Shown here: piece by piece, positions 16,121 through 25,256 of the stretch
Layout of the letters: each line of letters begins with the position of its first letter
Numbering within the stretch: position 1 is the stretch's first letter
Assembly: GCF_022414575.1 (NCBI RefSeq)
Contig: NZ_JADWYQ010000005.1
Coordinates: forward strand, 148,009-212,008
Direction: 5' to 3'
From: Streptomyces sp. MUM 178J
GTDB taxonomy: Bacteria > Actinomycetota > Actinomycetes > Streptomycetales > Streptomycetaceae
DNA length: 64,000 nucleotides
Position numbers and translations under genes: made by a program
Notes under the pieces: generated by a model
Database searches by the model: none
What the model was told of the DNA's origin: nothing
Seen by the model: only the letters and a program-made list of their open reading frames with translations

Positions 16121-16858
16121 TCAGATCCCCACCGTGAAGCCGTTGGACCACACCTGCATCTGCTGGACCATCGTGTCCCACGCACCTGTGAGCAGCAGCA
16201 GTCCGGTCGCGATCATCATGCCGCCGCCGATGCGCATCACCCACGCATAGTGCCGCTTGACCCAGCCGAACGCGCCGAGGGCCTTGCGGAAGGCGACGGC
16301 GGCGAGCACGAACGGCAGTCCGAGGCCGAGGCAGTACGCGGCCGACAGCAGCGCCCCGCGACCGGCGCTGCCCTGTTCCGCGGCGAGCGCGTTGACGGCG
16401 GTCAGCGTGGGACCGACGCACGGCGTCCAGCCGATGCCGAAGAGCGCGCCCAGCAGCGGCGCCCCCACCAGCCCGGTGGCGGGCCTCTTGTGGAAGCGGA
16501 ATTCCCGCTGGGTCATCCAGGGCATCAGCCCCATGAAGAAGACGCCCATCAGGACCATCAGCACACCGAGGACGGCAGTGAGGGTCTCGCGGTGCTCCTG
16601 GAGAGTCCAGCCGGCGTAGCCGAAGAGCGCGCCGCCGGAGACGAAGACGGCGGTGAAGCCGACGACGAAGAGGGAGGCGCCGGCGACCATCCGGCCGCGC
16701 CGGGCCTCGGCGAGGTCGGTTCCGGTGACACCGGTGACGTACGAGAGATAGCCGGGTACGAGCGGCAGCACGCACGGGGAGAAGAAGGAGACCAAACCGG
16801 CGAGCAGCGCAATGGGCAGGGCCAGCAGGAGCGCCCCGCCGACGACCGTGTCAGTCAT
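16121..16858 (-). CDS. ccdA: Thiol:disulfide transporter CcdA
   Basis: A 245-residue, six-helix membrane protein that passes electrons from cytoplasmic thioredoxin to extracytoplasmic TlpA/ResA. The two conserved Cys lie in FFSPCVLPLVPGY (Cys29) and GWTPCVGPTL (Cys147), as expected for CcdA. It starts at ATG 16858, three bases after the tlpA stop, and ends three bases before resB. It therefore belongs to the cytochrome c maturation operon. Confidence 0.93.
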   Translation of the reverse strand: MTDTVVGGALLLALPIALLAGLVSFFSPCVLPLVPGYLSYVTGVTGTDLAEARRGRMVAGASLFVVGFTAVFVSGGALFGYAGWTLQEHRETLTAVLGVLMVLMGVFFMGLMPWMTQREFRFHKRPATGLVGAPLLGALFGIGWTPCVGPTLTAVNALAAEQGSAGRGALLSAAYCLGLGLPFVLAAVAFRKALGAFGWVKRHYAWVMRIGGGMMIATGLLLLTGAWDTMVQQMQVWSNGFTVGI

Positions 16859-16861
16859 CGG

Positions 16862-17467
16862 CTACTTCTCCGCGATCAGCGGGTCGATCATGGAGCGGAG
16901 CTTCTTCTCGTCCACCCCGCCTGAGGCGCGGGCCGCGATCTTCCCTTCCCGGTCCAGCACGATCGTCGTGGGAATGGACTGCGGATTGAGGCTGCCCTTG
17001 GGGAAGCCGTTGAGGATCAGCTTGCCGTTCGGGTCGTAGAGGCTGGGGTACTCGATTCCCCAGTCCTTCTCGAAGTTGATCGCGGGGGCCTTCTCGGGGT
17101 CGCGGGTGTTGATTCCGACGAACTCGACGCCGTCCTTCTCGGTCTCCTTGGAGACCTTCGCGAGATGCTTGGCCTCGGCACGGCACGGTCCGCACCAGGA
17201 GCCCCAGACGTTCAGCACGACGACCTTGCCCTTGAGGTCGGCCACGTCGAGCCGCTCGCCGGTGAGCGTCTCACCGGCGAGCTTCTTGACGGGCTGCCGC
17301 TCCCCCTTGGCGACCGTGGCGACCCCGCCGCTTCCGCTGACGAAGTTGGAGTTGCCGCCCCCGCCGGACTTGCCGCCTTCCGCGCCGCAGGCGGTCAGGG
17401 CGAGCGCGCAGACGGCGACCGCGGCGGCTGCCGGCAGGGCGGCGCGGGGGGCTCGGCTCAGGCTCAT
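16862..17467 (-). CDS. TlpA/ResA-like thioredoxin lipoprotein
   Basis: A 201-residue lipoprotein with a signal peptide and lipobox LTAC (lipidated Cys27), followed by a Gly/Ser linker. The thioredoxin fold carries the active site WGSWCGPCRAEA (Cys92 and Cys95) and the cis-Pro region IPTTIVLD. It should keep apocytochrome c haem-site cysteines reduced, using electrons from CcdA. The ATG at 17467 lacks a clear Shine-Dalgarno; longer frames upstream have no signal sequence. First gene of the ccs operon. Confidence 0.92.
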   Translation of the reverse strand: MSLSRAPRAALPAAAAVAVCALALTACGAEGGKSGGGGNSNFVSGSGGVATVAKGERQPVKKLAGETLTGERLDVADLKGKVVVLNVWGSWCGPCRAEAKHLAKVSKETEKDGVEFVGINTRDPEKAPAINFEKDWGIEYPSLYDPNGKLILNGFPKGSLNPQSIPTTIVLDREGKIAARASGGVDEKKLRSMIDPLIAEK

Positions 17468-17544
17468 GTGAAAAGTTTCGCATGCGCCCTCGGGCGATCT
17501 TCCGCGCCCCCCTGCCACGTCCACGGCGTCCGGACGGCCCCTTG

Positions 17545-18780
17545 TCAAGAGGCCTTGAGGAAGGCGTTCCAGCCGCCCGCCGGGGACTGCCCGACCTCCA
17601 GGGTGCGCAGCTTGTCGAGCACCTTCGGGTCCTGGACGTCGAGCCAGTCGCAGAACTGCCGGAAGGAGACCAGGCGTACGTCCTTCTCGCCCGCCATCCG
17701 CTTGAGCGACTCCTCGACGGCGTCCATGTAGATGCCGCCGTTCCAGTTTTCGAAGTGGTTCCCTATGAAGAACGGCGCGCGATTGCTCTCGTAGGCGCGC
17801 TTGAAGCCCTCGACATAGGCGCCGGTGGCCTGCTTCTTCCACTCCGGGTAGCGCGAGGGCATTCCCTTGGTCGTGTTCTTCGACTGGTTGGCGAGCATGT
17901 TGTAGTCCATGGACAGCACCTCGAAAGAGCGCCCCGGGAACGGAATCTGCTGCAACGGAAGGTCCCAGATGCCCGTTTTCTTCTCGGGCCACTTCTGGAA
18001 GCCGCCGGGCGAACTGGCGTCATAGCGCCAGCCCAGCTTCTTGGCGGCGGGCAGCAGCTTGTCCTGGCCGAGGAGGCAGGGGGTGCGGCCGCCGACGAGC
18101 TCCTTGCGGTAGTCGAACGGCAGCGGGTCGAGGTCCTTCCACCCGGTGTTGGTGCGCCACTGTGTGACGAAGGACACAGCCTGGTCGATCTCGCTCTGCC
18201 AGTCCGCCGGCGTCCAGTTGCCCACCGAGCCGGAGCCCGCGCAGAAGTGTCCGTTGAAATGCGTGCCTATCTCATGCCCGTCGAGCCACGCCTGGCGTAT
18301 GTACTTCAGCGTGTCCTTGATGTGCTCGTCGGTGAGGTATCCGATGTCCGACGCGCCGATGCGGTTGTTCGGCGGGCGGTAGAGCGTCTGCTTCGACTCG
18401 GGGAGCAGATAGATCCCGGAGAGGAAGAAGGTCATCGCCGCGTCGTGGTTCCTGGCGAGTTCCAGGAAGCGCGCGAAGAGCCCGTCGCCGACCTCGCCCG
18501 CGCCATCCCAGGAGAAGATCACAAACTGCGGAGGGGTCTCGCCCGGCTCCAGCGGAACGGGCTTGTCGGGCTGGTTCGGCTGCTTCCCGGTGTCGGACGT
18601 GGAGCCGTCGCCGATGGGCCGGCCCCCCGCCCCGGAGGGCGACGGGCCGCCTGCGCCGCCACCCTTGCCCGTGCCGCTCCTCCCGCCCCCGTCGGCCCCG
18701 GACCCGCACCCCGCGATCCCGATCGCCGCAGCGGCCCCAAGACCCGCCCCGAGCAGGCCCCTTCGAGTGATGTCGCGCAT
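17545..18780 (-). CDS. Secreted lipoprotein with polysaccharide deacetylase-like fold
   Basis: A 411-residue exported protein. The N-terminus has twin arginines (ITRRGLLGAGLG) and a lipobox-like IAGC, suggesting a Tat-exported lipoprotein, followed by a Gly/Ser/Pro-rich linker to about residue 80. The core resembles NodB-type deacetylases: QFVIFSWDGAGE at the first motif and HEIGTHFNGHF at the second, which in true enzymes would carry metal-binding His residues. The third motif is unclear, so activity on peptidoglycan or other glycans is uncertain. It sits between the histidine phosphatase and tlpA genes with no overlap. The gap 18781-18973 holds no gene. Confidence 0.75.
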   Translation of the reverse strand: MRDITRRGLLGAGLGAAAAIGIAGCGSGADGGGRSGTGKGGGAGGPSPSGAGGRPIGDGSTSDTGKQPNQPDKPVPLEPGETPPQFVIFSWDGAGEVGDGLFARFLELARNHDAAMTFFLSGIYLLPESKQTLYRPPNNRIGASDIGYLTDEHIKDTLKYIRQAWLDGHEIGTHFNGHFCAGSGSVGNWTPADWQSEIDQAVSFVTQWRTNTGWKDLDPLPFDYRKELVGGRTPCLLGQDKLLPAAKKLGWRYDASSPGGFQKWPEKKTGIWDLPLQQIPFPGRSFEVLSMDYNMLANQSKNTTKGMPSRYPEWKKQATGAYVEGFKRAYESNRAPFFIGNHFENWNGGIYMDAVEESLKRMAGEKDVRLVSFRQFCDWLDVQDPKVLDKLRTLEVGQSPAGGWNAFLKAS

Positions 18781-18973
18781 ATCGCCATCCCCATCCGGCC
18801 CTCATGGAGAAGAGAGCCCATCCAAACCGGCAAAGGGAGAGATGCGGGATGGATACAGGCGGTTCCGGACAGATGTGCCCAATTTCGAGGGCGAGACCGA
18901 CGGACGCGGGTCTCCTGGGCCCCGGGACGGCGGAGCCGGCGGGGTGCGGGGGCGGAGCCCCCGCACAGACCGC

Positions 18974-19750
18974 CTAGGCTCCGAACGCCTTCGACTTGCC
19001 CTTCACCGGCTTCGCCCCCGCCAGCAGATGCGCCGGCACCAGATCCCTCGCAGGCTCGCTGTAACCCACGGAAACGATCTTGTTGCCCTGGTAGGTGAAA
19101 CTGGTCAGCGAGGCGAGCGTGCACTGGCGGCGCCTCGGGTCGTGCCACAGCCGCCGCCGCTCCACGAAGCTCCGCACGATCCAGATCGGGAGCTGGTGGC
19201 TGACGCACACGGCCTCATGGCCCCGCGCCGCGTCCCGCGCCGCGCTCAGCGCGCCCATCATCCGTACGACCTGCTCGATGTACGGCTCCCCCCAGGACGG
19301 GCGGAACGGATTGGTCAGATGCTTCCAGTTGGCGGGCCGGCGCAGCGCGCCGTCCCCCACGCCGAAGGCCTTGCCCTCGAAGACGTTGCCCGCCTCGATC
19401 AGGCGGTCGTCGGTGTCGACGGTCAGTCCGCGCGCCTTGGCGATGGGCGCCGCGGTCTCCTGCGCGCGTTCCAGTGGGGAGGCGATGACCTGTGTGATGT
19501 CGCGGGAGGCGAGATGGTCGGCGACACGGTCGGCCATCTGCCGGCCGAGATCGGAGAGGTGGTAGCCGGGTCGGCGGCCGTACAGCACGCCGTCCGGATT
19601 GTGCACCTCGCCATGGCGCATCAGATGCACCACGGTGATCTCGTCGCCGGACAACCCCTCGCCGGACAACCCGTCGGCCAGCCCGCTCCGCAGTCCGCCC
19701 GCCATACGACCGTCCGCCATGCGACCGTCCGTCATGCGACCGTCCGTCAT
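18974..19750 (-). CDS. Histidine phosphatase (phosphoglycerate mutase-like)
   Basis: A 258-residue member of the histidine phosphatase superfamily. The catalytic motif is [15 protein letters not shown] with the phospho-accepting His in RHG, and the second His lies in [12 protein letters not shown] third region, [15 protein letters not shown], is also diagnostic. The substrate is unknown. The ATG at 19750 overlaps the hemL stop as ATGA. Uniquely, four in-frame ATG codons follow each other every 15 bases ([20 protein letters not shown]), so the true start could be any of them. It is downstream of hemL and probably co-transcribed. Confidence 0.9.
   Translation of the reverse strand: MTDGRMTDGRMADGRMAGGLRSGLADGLSGEGLSGDEITVVHLMRHGEVHNPDGVLYGRRPGYHLSDLGRQMADRVADHLASRDITQVIASPLERAQETAAPIAKARGLTVDTDDRLIEAGNVFEGKAFGVGDGALRRPANWKHLTNPFRPSWGEPYIEQVVRMMGALSAARDAARGHEAVCVSHQLPIWIVRSFVERRRLWHDPRRRQCTLASLTSFTYQGNKIVSVGYSEPARDLVPAHLLAGAKPVKGKSKAFGA
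19690..19750 (-). repeat. 15-bp tandem repeat carrying four alternative start codons
   Basis: Reading leftwards the unit ATGACGGACGGTCGC occurs twice exactly, then as ATGGCGGACGGTCGT and a diverged ATGGCGGGCGGACTG. Each unit offers an ATG in frame with the histidine phosphatase, and the first ATG overlaps the hemL stop. Confidence 0.85.
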
Positions 19751-21063
19751 GCGACCGCCTCCGCGGCGGCACGGGCGGCGGCGGGCAGCGCGGCCGCGAT
19801 CCGCTCGATCGCCCGGTCGTCGTGCGCGGTCGAGACAAACCAGGACTCGAAGGCCGAAGGCGGCAGATACACCCCGTTCGACAGCATCGAGTGGAAGAAC
19901 GCATTGAAGCGGAAAGCTTCCTGCCCCTTGGCGTCCTCGTAGTCGCGCACCTCGCGGTCCGTGAAGAACACGGAGAACATGTTGCTCGCCGTCTGCAGCC
20001 GGTGCGCCACGCCCTCCTTGGCGAGCGCGCCCGTCACCAGGCCCTGGATCTCCTCCGAGACGGCGTCGACCTTCTCGTACGCGGCGTCGTCGAGGAGCTT
20101 CAGCTGCGCCAGGCCCGCGGCCGTGGCGATCGGGTTCCCGGAGAGTGTGCCCGCCTGGTAGACCGGCCCGGCCGGTGCGAGGTGCGCCATCACGTCGGCG
20201 CGCCCGCCGAACGCCGCGGCCGGGAAGCCGCCGCCCATCACCTTGCCGAAGGTCATCAGGTCGGGGGCGACGCCGTCGATGCCGTACCAGCCCGCCTTGG
20301 AGGTGCGGAAGCCGGTCATCACCTCGTCCGAGATGTACAGTGCGCCGTTCTTCCCACAGGCGGCCTTGAGCCCGGCATTGAAACCGTCGCGGGGCGGGAC
20401 GACGCCCATGTTGCCCGGCGACGCCTCGGTGATCACACAGGCGATCTCGCCGGGGTGCGCGTGGAAGGCGGCGTGCACGGCGTCCAGGTCGTTGTACGGC
20501 AGCACGATGGTGTCGCCCGCCTGTGCGCCGGTGACACCCGGCGTGTCCGGCAGTCCGAAGGTGGCCACGCCGGAACCGGCGGCCGCGAGCAGCGCGTCCA
20601 CATGACCGTGGTAGCACCCCGCGAACTTGATCACCTTGGCGCGGCCGGTGAATCCGCGGGCCAGCCGGATCGCGGACATCGTCGCCTCGGTGCCGCTGGA
20701 CACCAGCCGCACCTGCTCAACCGGCGTCACCCGCGCGACGATCTCCTCGGCGAGCGCGACCTCGCCCTCTCCCGGCGTCCCGAAGGACGTGCCGCGGGCC
20801 ACGGCCGCCTGGACGGCTTCCGTGACGGCCGGATGGGCATGCCCGAGGATCATGGGTCCCCAGGAGCAGACGAGGTCGACGTATTCACGGCCGTCCGCGT
20901 CGGTGAGGTACGGGCCGTCGCCGGACACCATGAACCGGGGCGTACCGCCCACGGCGCGGAAGGCGCGGACGGGAGAGTTCACGCCGCCGGGCGTCACGAG
21001 GGACGCGCGGTCGAAGAGCGTCTGCGAAACTGGGGCGTCATAGGGAAAGCTCACGGAATCCAT
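19747..21063 (-). CDS. hemL: Glutamate-1-semialdehyde 2,1-aminomutase
   Basis: A 438-residue class III aminotransferase-fold enzyme that converts glutamate-1-semialdehyde to 5-aminolevulinate, the last step of the C5 route feeding the hem genes further right. Diagnostic stretches are [39 protein letters not shown], and the PLP-lysine region [19 protein letters not shown] with the Schiff-base Lys at about residue 270. ATG 21063 or GTG 21054 (VSFPYDAP) could start translation; neither has a clear ribosome site. The stop overlaps the next gene by four bases. Hundreds of upstream in-frame codons are not credible as coding. Confidence 0.95.
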   Translation of the reverse strand: MDSVSFPYDAPVSQTLFDRASLVTPGGVNSPVRAFRAVGGTPRFMVSGDGPYLTDADGREYVDLVCSWGPMILGHAHPAVTEAVQAAVARGTSFGTPGEGEVALAEEIVARVTPVEQVRLVSSGTEATMSAIRLARGFTGRAKVIKFAGCYHGHVDALLAAAGSGVATFGLPDTPGVTGAQAGDTIVLPYNDLDAVHAAFHAHPGEIACVITEASPGNMGVVPPRDGFNAGLKAACGKNGALYISDEVMTGFRTSKAGWYGIDGVAPDLMTFGKVMGGGFPAAAFGGRADVMAHLAPAGPVYQAGTLSGNPIATAAGLAQLKLLDDAAYEKVDAVSEEIQGLVTGALAKEGVAHRLQTASNMFSVFFTDREVRDYEDAKGQEAFRFNAFFHSMLSNGVYLPPSAFESWFVSTAHDDRAIERIAAALPAAARAAAEAVA

Positions 21064-21297
21064 GGTGGCAGAGGCCGGGACGTTCTCCGAGGACGGGTGT
21101 TTCACCGCACGTTGTCGGGGGAGGTGTTTGTCACGATGATCGGGTTGCGCGGCGGGGGCTGCGAGTGGTCGGGTGGAGATATGCATCGCGGTGGCGGACT
21201 GGGCGAGGGGACCGACGATCTGGGTCCTGAGCCTGCCCGGCGGGGTAAGCACCGGCGGCACGGCGCGGAAGAGCCCGCAGGAAGCAGGAGCGGCCGA

Positions 21298-21735
21298 GTG
21301 GGGGTGACCTACAAGTACTTCGGGGCTCCCGACGGGGCCACCGCTGCCCGTGTGCCGATCTCGATGCGCCCTGAGGAGCTGGGCGGGGACGAGCTCGGCA
21401 TGGGCGGGATGTTCACCAAGATCAAGCCCGAGACGATAGCCGCGATGGTGCTGACCGGCATCCAGGGCATGCCGCTGCACAAGGTGCCGCCGCTGGAGCT
21501 GGTGGTGCTGCACCCGGACTACGCGGTGGTCAAGCTTCCGATGACGACGGTCGACCCATTGCGTGACGTCGGCGAGGAATCGGTGGGCGCGGCGGCGTTC
21601 ATCTGGTCGACGGTGCCGGACAGGGGTGGGCCGCGGGACGCGTTCGACGTCTATCAACTGCTCCATGAATGGCAAGATTTCAGCCATCGTCTACATGAGG
21701 CGGGGCATCAGCCGTACTGCCTGGTCTGGCCTTAA
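21298..21735 (+). CDS. Conserved hypothetical protein
   Basis: A 145-residue soluble protein beginning [13 protein letters not shown]. It has a Met/Gly-rich middle ([15 protein letters not shown]) and a C-terminal part ending [14 protein letters not shown] 21298 has AGGAG seven bases upstream and is the best start. A longer version from ATG 21136, also behind a GGGAGG, would add 54 residues. I do not recognise a named domain. It is divergent from hemL across about 235 bases that presumably hold both promoters. Confidence 0.7.
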   Translation: MGVTYKYFGAPDGATAARVPISMRPEELGGDELGMGGMFTKIKPETIAAMVLTGIQGMPLHKVPPLELVVLHPDYAVVKLPMTTVDPLRDVGEESVGAAAFIWSTVPDRGGPRDAFDVYQLLHEWQDFSHRLHEAGHQPYCLVWP

Positions 21736-21764
21736 CTGCCTGGTCCGGCCTCAGCGGTCGGTTT

Positions 21765-21957
21765 CCCCCCGTCCCTCCTTTTCCCGGGACCCGGGACCCG
21801 GGGCTCCGCCCGGCCCCCCGTACGGCCTTCGGCCGTGTACCCAAGCGCCGGACCGGCTGGACTTCAGCCTCGCCGGCGTTCGAGTTGCGGCGTTTGAGGC
21901 GGAGCCCCCGGCTAGCGGAGCCCCCGGCTATGGGAGGGGAAACGGTCCCCCCGCCCC
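21765..21957. repeat. GC-rich intergenic palindromes
   Basis: The gap between convergent genes is filled with inverted repeats: CCCGGGACCCGGG near 21785, TACGGCCTTCGGCCGTGTA near 21820, and an element at 21846-21880 (CGCCGGAC...TCGCCGGCG flanking GGCTGGACTTCAGCC). A close relative of the last element occurs at 35939-35985. They probably act as terminators. Confidence 0.6.
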
Positions 21958-22551
21958 TCACCGCCACCGCGGATCCCGCCCCGTCACCGCCAGCAGCCTC
22001 TCGAAGTCCGACGCGGACGCCGGGTCCGGCAGTTCGAAGGGGTCGGCGAACACGCCCCACGCCCGGGCGGTCGGCGCCAGCTCCTCGAAGCATGCGAGGA
22101 CGTCGGCGACCGCCGCCGGGTCCGGGGTGAAACGCTGGCCCGTCGCACGGGCCAGGTCCCAGGCGTGGACGGTCAGATCGCCCAGCGCCATCCGGGCGAG
22201 CGTCAGGGCGGGGAGGCCCATGGAGCCCGCGGCGCCCTCCGCCGCCCCCGGCGCCGCCCATGCCTCGGCCAGGGCGGCGGTCTCCTTCTCGAAGCGCTCG
22301 CGCCAGTCGCCGCCCTCGCCGACGACGTCGGGAACTGCGGAGAAGTCCGTGTCCTTGCGGGCGGCCAGCGCCTGGAAGTTGATCACGACCTGGAAGAGAT
22401 GGTTGAGCAGGGCCCGTACGTCGTACTCCGCACACGGCGTACGGTCGCCCAGCTGCTCGTCCCGGGTTCCCCGCACCACCGGCACGGCGCGCCGCGCGGC
22501 GGCCTGCAGCAGCTCCGCGACGGGCTTGTCGTTCGTCTCGTCGTTCGTCAT
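21958..22551 (-). CDS. TIGR03086-type DinB/maleylpyruvate isomerase-like protein
   Basis: A 197-residue helical-bundle protein. Metal-site features of the family are seen in DRTPCAEYDVRALLNHLFQVV (first helix His) and MALGDLTVHAWDLARATGQ (His of the second motif, usually as HxWDL). These proteins resemble mycothiol-dependent maleylpyruvate isomerase N-terminal domains, but the function of this subgroup is unclear. ATG 22551 stands six bases after TAGCGT on the minus strand, so its mRNA is likely leaderless. It is divergent from the AraC gene. Confidence 0.85.
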   Translation of the reverse strand: MTNDETNDKPVAELLQAAARRAVPVVRGTRDEQLGDRTPCAEYDVRALLNHLFQVVINFQALAARKDTDFSAVPDVVGEGGDWRERFEKETAALAEAWAAPGAAEGAAGSMGLPALTLARMALGDLTVHAWDLARATGQRFTPDPAAVADVLACFEELAPTARAWGVFADPFELPDPASASDFERLLAVTGRDPRWR

Positions 22552-22613
22552 GGCGCGACGCTAGGCGGGCCGCACCGCCGCGGTCTTGAACAAACGCGAC
22601 ATAGGATCGCGGC
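22552..22613. promoter_or_regulatory. Compact divergent leaderless promoters
   Basis: On the minus strand TAGCGT (22558-22563) lies six bases before ATG 22551. On the plus strand TAGGAT (22602-22607) lies six bases before ATG 22614. Only 62 bases separate the two start codons. Confidence 0.6.
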
Positions 22614-23594
22614 ATGGCAGATCCGCTCGATCCGCCCGGCCCGCTCGATCCTCCTGGGGCGCCCGATACGCCCGGCCCGCTCGATGCATCCGGTGCGCCC
22701 GGTTCGTCCGGCCCGCGGCGCGACACCCGGGGCATCGTCGACGCGCAGGAGCTGTTCACCCGCGTACGCTTCCGCCGCCGCGCGCCCGCCCCCGCCCTGC
22801 GTCCGTACCTAGAGCACTACTGGCTCATCGACTGGGACCTGCCCGAGCCCTACGCCACCCACGTCGTGCCGCACCCCTCCGTGAACGTCGTCTTCCAGCA
22901 GTACGACGACCAGCCCGCCTGGGGCGAGACGGCAGGCATCGGGCTCGGGCTGTTCACCCAGAAGCTCCAAGGACTCGGGCGCGTGGCGGGCGTCCAGTTC
23001 CGACCCGGCGGCTTCCGTCCCTTCGCGCCGGGCCGCCCCGTGTCCGACTGGACGGGGCGGCGGCTGCCCGTCGCCGACGTGCTGACGGGCGCGGACCCCG
23101 CCGAGGTGCTGCCCGGCGCCCCGCGGCAGGACACCGACGACGCCCGGGTCGCGGCCCTCGACGCGTTCCTGCTCTCCCTCGACCCCGCCCCCGACCCGCG
23201 GGCGCTGCATGCGATGGCCCTGGTCGAGCGGGTGCGCACGGACCGGAGCATCCGTCGTGTCGGCGAGCTCGCCGCCGTCGACGGCAGTTCGCCGCGCTCG
23301 CTGCAGCGGCTGTTCTCCGGGTATGTCGGGGTCGGCCCGAAGTGGGTGATCCTCCGCTACCGCATCCACGAGGCGCTGGAGCAAGCCGAGTCCCAGGAGG
23401 GCGCCCGGCAGGAGAGCGCCCGGCAGGGGGCGGGCCCCGACTGGGCGGCGCTCGCCGCCGACCTGGGCTACAGCGACCAGGCCCATCTGGTGCGCGACTT
23501 CACGGCCACGGTCGGCGTCCCGCCCACCGCCTACAGTGCGGGGCATGGACACCAGACCCCCGGCGGTGCGCATCGAGCCGTGGACGGAAGCTGA
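22614..23594 (+). CDS. AraC family transcriptional regulator
   Basis: A 326-residue regulator. The first 40 residues are Pro/Asp/Gly-rich repeats (PLDPPG, PLDASGAPG) and look disordered. Residues about 50-165 form the DUF6597-type sensor domain found in many actinobacterial AraC proteins (APALRPYLEHYWLIDWDLP). The double HTH lies in residues about 210-310, with RRVGELAAVDGSSPRSLQRL and LAADLGYSDQAHLVRDF. It is transcribed from a likely leaderless promoter and could regulate the divergent DinB-like gene. The last 50 bases overlap the start of the GNAT gene. Confidence 0.9.
   Translation: MADPLDPPGPLDPPGAPDTPGPLDASGAPGSSGPRRDTRGIVDAQELFTRVRFRRRAPAPALRPYLEHYWLIDWDLPEPYATHVVPHPSVNVVFQQYDDQPAWGETAGIGLGLFTQKLQGLGRVAGVQFRPGGFRPFAPGRPVSDWTGRRLPVADVLTGADPAEVLPGAPRQDTDDARVAALDAFLLSLDPAPDPRALHAMALVERVRTDRSIRRVGELAAVDGSSPRSLQRLFSGYVGVGPKWVILRYRIHEALEQAESQEGARQESARQGAGPDWAALAADLGYSDQAHLVRDFTATVGVPPTAYSAGHGHQTPGGAHRAVDGS
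23532..23537 (+). promoter_or_regulatory. Internal -10 box for a leaderless GNAT transcript
   Basis: TACAGT lies within the 3' end of the AraC gene and ends 7 bases before the GNAT ATG at 23545. No ribosome site is visible there. Confidence 0.45.
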
Positions 23595-24114
23595 CCTCGA
23601 ACTGCTCCGCGCGGCGAACACACCCGAGCTGATGAACCACCTCGGCGGCCCGGAGACCGAGGAGCAGCTGCTCAGCAGACATCGGCGGTACGTCGAGCTG
23701 AGCGCGGACACCACCGGCAAGGGCCGGATGTTCTCCATCGTGGCCGAGGCCGACGGGGCAGCCGTCGGCACGGTCGGCTACTGGGAGCAGAACTGGCACG
23801 GACGGACCGTGTACGAGACGGGGTGGACGGTGCTGCCCGCCCACCAGGGGCGCGGTCTGGCCACGGCGGCGGCCCTCGCGGTCGTCCGGACGGCCAGGGC
23901 CGCGCACCGGCACCGCTATCTGCACGCCTTCCCGTCCGTCGACAACGCCGCGTCGAACGGGGTGTGCCGCAACGCGGGCTTCTCGCTGATGGGCGAGTGC
24001 GCCTTCGAGTACCCGCCCGGCCATGTCGGCCGCTCCCACGACTGGCGGCTCGACCTGAGGGCCCAGGAGGATCTGCCGGCCGACGAAGCCCCGCCGTCCG
24101 GCGAGGACGCCTGA
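23545..24114 (+). CDS. GNAT family N-acetyltransferase
   Basis: A 189-residue acetyltransferase. The acetyl-CoA site (motif A) is seen as ETGWTVLPAHQGRGLATAAA, and motif B as HAFPSVDNAASNGVCRNAGF, a pattern shared with RimJ/RimL-like enzymes. The N-terminus reads IEPWTEADLELLRAANTPEL. The substrate is unknown. I prefer ATG 23545 over GTG 23536 because a -10-like TACAGT lies 7 bases upstream. It overlaps the AraC gene by 50 bases. Confidence 0.87.
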   Translation: MDTRPPAVRIEPWTEADLELLRAANTPELMNHLGGPETEEQLLSRHRRYVELSADTTGKGRMFSIVAEADGAAVGTVGYWEQNWHGRTVYETGWTVLPAHQGRGLATAAALAVVRTARAAHRHRYLHAFPSVDNAASNGVCRNAGFSLMGECAFEYPPGHVGRSHDWRLDLRAQEDLPADEAPPSGEDA

Positions 24115-24349
24115 GCCCTGGCCGCCGACCGGACGGCTGGACCGGCACCGCGACCGGACGGCCGGCCGGCCCGGCGCCGTGCCCCGGACCATCGGGCAGG
24201 ACGCCGCGCCCGGCCGCGCCGCCCCCGGACGCCCCCGGGCCCGGACACCCCGGCCTGGCGCGTCGGCCCCGGCGTCCAGACACGTCCGGGCCCGGCGTCG
24301 ACGGAAACGACGTGGCCGCGCCGTGCCCCCCGATGACATCCTGGGCTGC

Positions 24350-25102
24350 GTGAACGGACCGGTCATCACCCTTGCTGTCGCCCCCGAGCTGCGCCTCTTC
24401 GTCCCCGCCGGACACCGCGAGGACGGCCCCGCCGACCTGGTCACCGACGGCGCTTCGACGCTCGGCCATGTCGTCGAGTCGCTCGGAGTGCCGCTGACAG
24501 AGGTCGGCCGGCTCGTCGTCGACGGCCGGGACACGCCGGTCTCGCACATCCCGCGCGCCGGTGAGCACGTCGAGGTGCATGGGGTGGAGCGCCCCCAGCG
24601 CGTCCCCGGCACCCCGCTGCGCTTCCTGCTCGACGTGCATCTGGGCACCCTGGCCCGGCGGCTGCGGCTGCTCGGCGTCGATGCGGCGTACGAGAACGAG
24701 GACATCGGCGACGCCGCGCTCGCCTCGCTCTCGGCGCGCGAGCGCCGGGTGCTCCTCTCCCGCGACCGCGGTCTGCTGCGCCGCCGTGAGATCTGGGCCG
24801 GCGCGTACGTCTACAGCGACCGTCCCGACGCCCAACTGCACGACGTCCTCGACCGGTTCGTCCCGGAGCTGACCCCCTGGACGCGCTGCACGGCCTGCAA
24901 CGGCCCGCTCGTGGACGCCGACAAGGACGACGTCCAGGAACAGCTCCAGCAGGGCACTCAGCGCACATACGACGTCTTCGCGCGGTGCACCTCCTGCGGC
25001 AGGGTGTACTGGCGCGGCGCGCACCACTCCCGGCTGGAGGCGATCGTCCGCAAAGCGGTGCGCCACATGGAGCAGAAGGAGTCCGCTCGGTCGACGATGT
25101 GA
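24350..25102 (+). CDS. Mut7-C RNase domain protein with ubiquitin-like N-terminal domain
   Basis: A 250-residue protein. Residues about 5-90 form the Mut7-C ubiquitin-like domain (PVITLAVAPELRLFVPAGHR, a ThiS/MoaD-type fold). Residues about 95-160 form the PIN-like Mut7-C nuclease domain (RFLLDVHLGTLARRLRLLG with acidic Asp, then VLLSRDRGLLRRREI). The C-terminal zinc ribbon has CTAC and CTSC pairs. Such proteins are thought to be RNases, but targets are unknown. GTG 24350 was chosen because domain similarity begins there; no clear ribosome site is visible and a weak CATCCT lies 7 bases upstream. Confidence 0.85.
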   Translation: MNGPVITLAVAPELRLFVPAGHREDGPADLVTDGASTLGHVVESLGVPLTEVGRLVVDGRDTPVSHIPRAGEHVEVHGVERPQRVPGTPLRFLLDVHLGTLARRLRLLGVDAAYENEDIGDAALASLSARERRVLLSRDRGLLRRREIWAGAYVYSDRPDAQLHDVLDRFVPELTPWTRCTACNGPLVDADKDDVQEQLQQGTQRTYDVFARCTSCGRVYWRGAHHSRLEAIVRKAVRHMEQKESARSTM

Positions 25103-25256
25103 CGCAGACAGGCCTGCGGTCGGCGAGGTCCCGACGCCGGTGGTCGACGACCGCGGGCTCCCACCACGCGACGCGCCGCATGCCGTGCTCTCCGACCTCG
25201 ACGATGTCCGCGCCCGGCAGGGCCGTCAGCAGCGGTCACCGGAGGACGCGACGGCG

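Noticed and set aside
14453..16924. An 823-codon open frame on the plus strand opposite resB and ccdA
   Set aside because: It is the antisense shadow of strongly supported resB/ccdA genes, rich in Arg, Gly, Asp and His with no domain sense. Long antisense frames are normal at this GC content.
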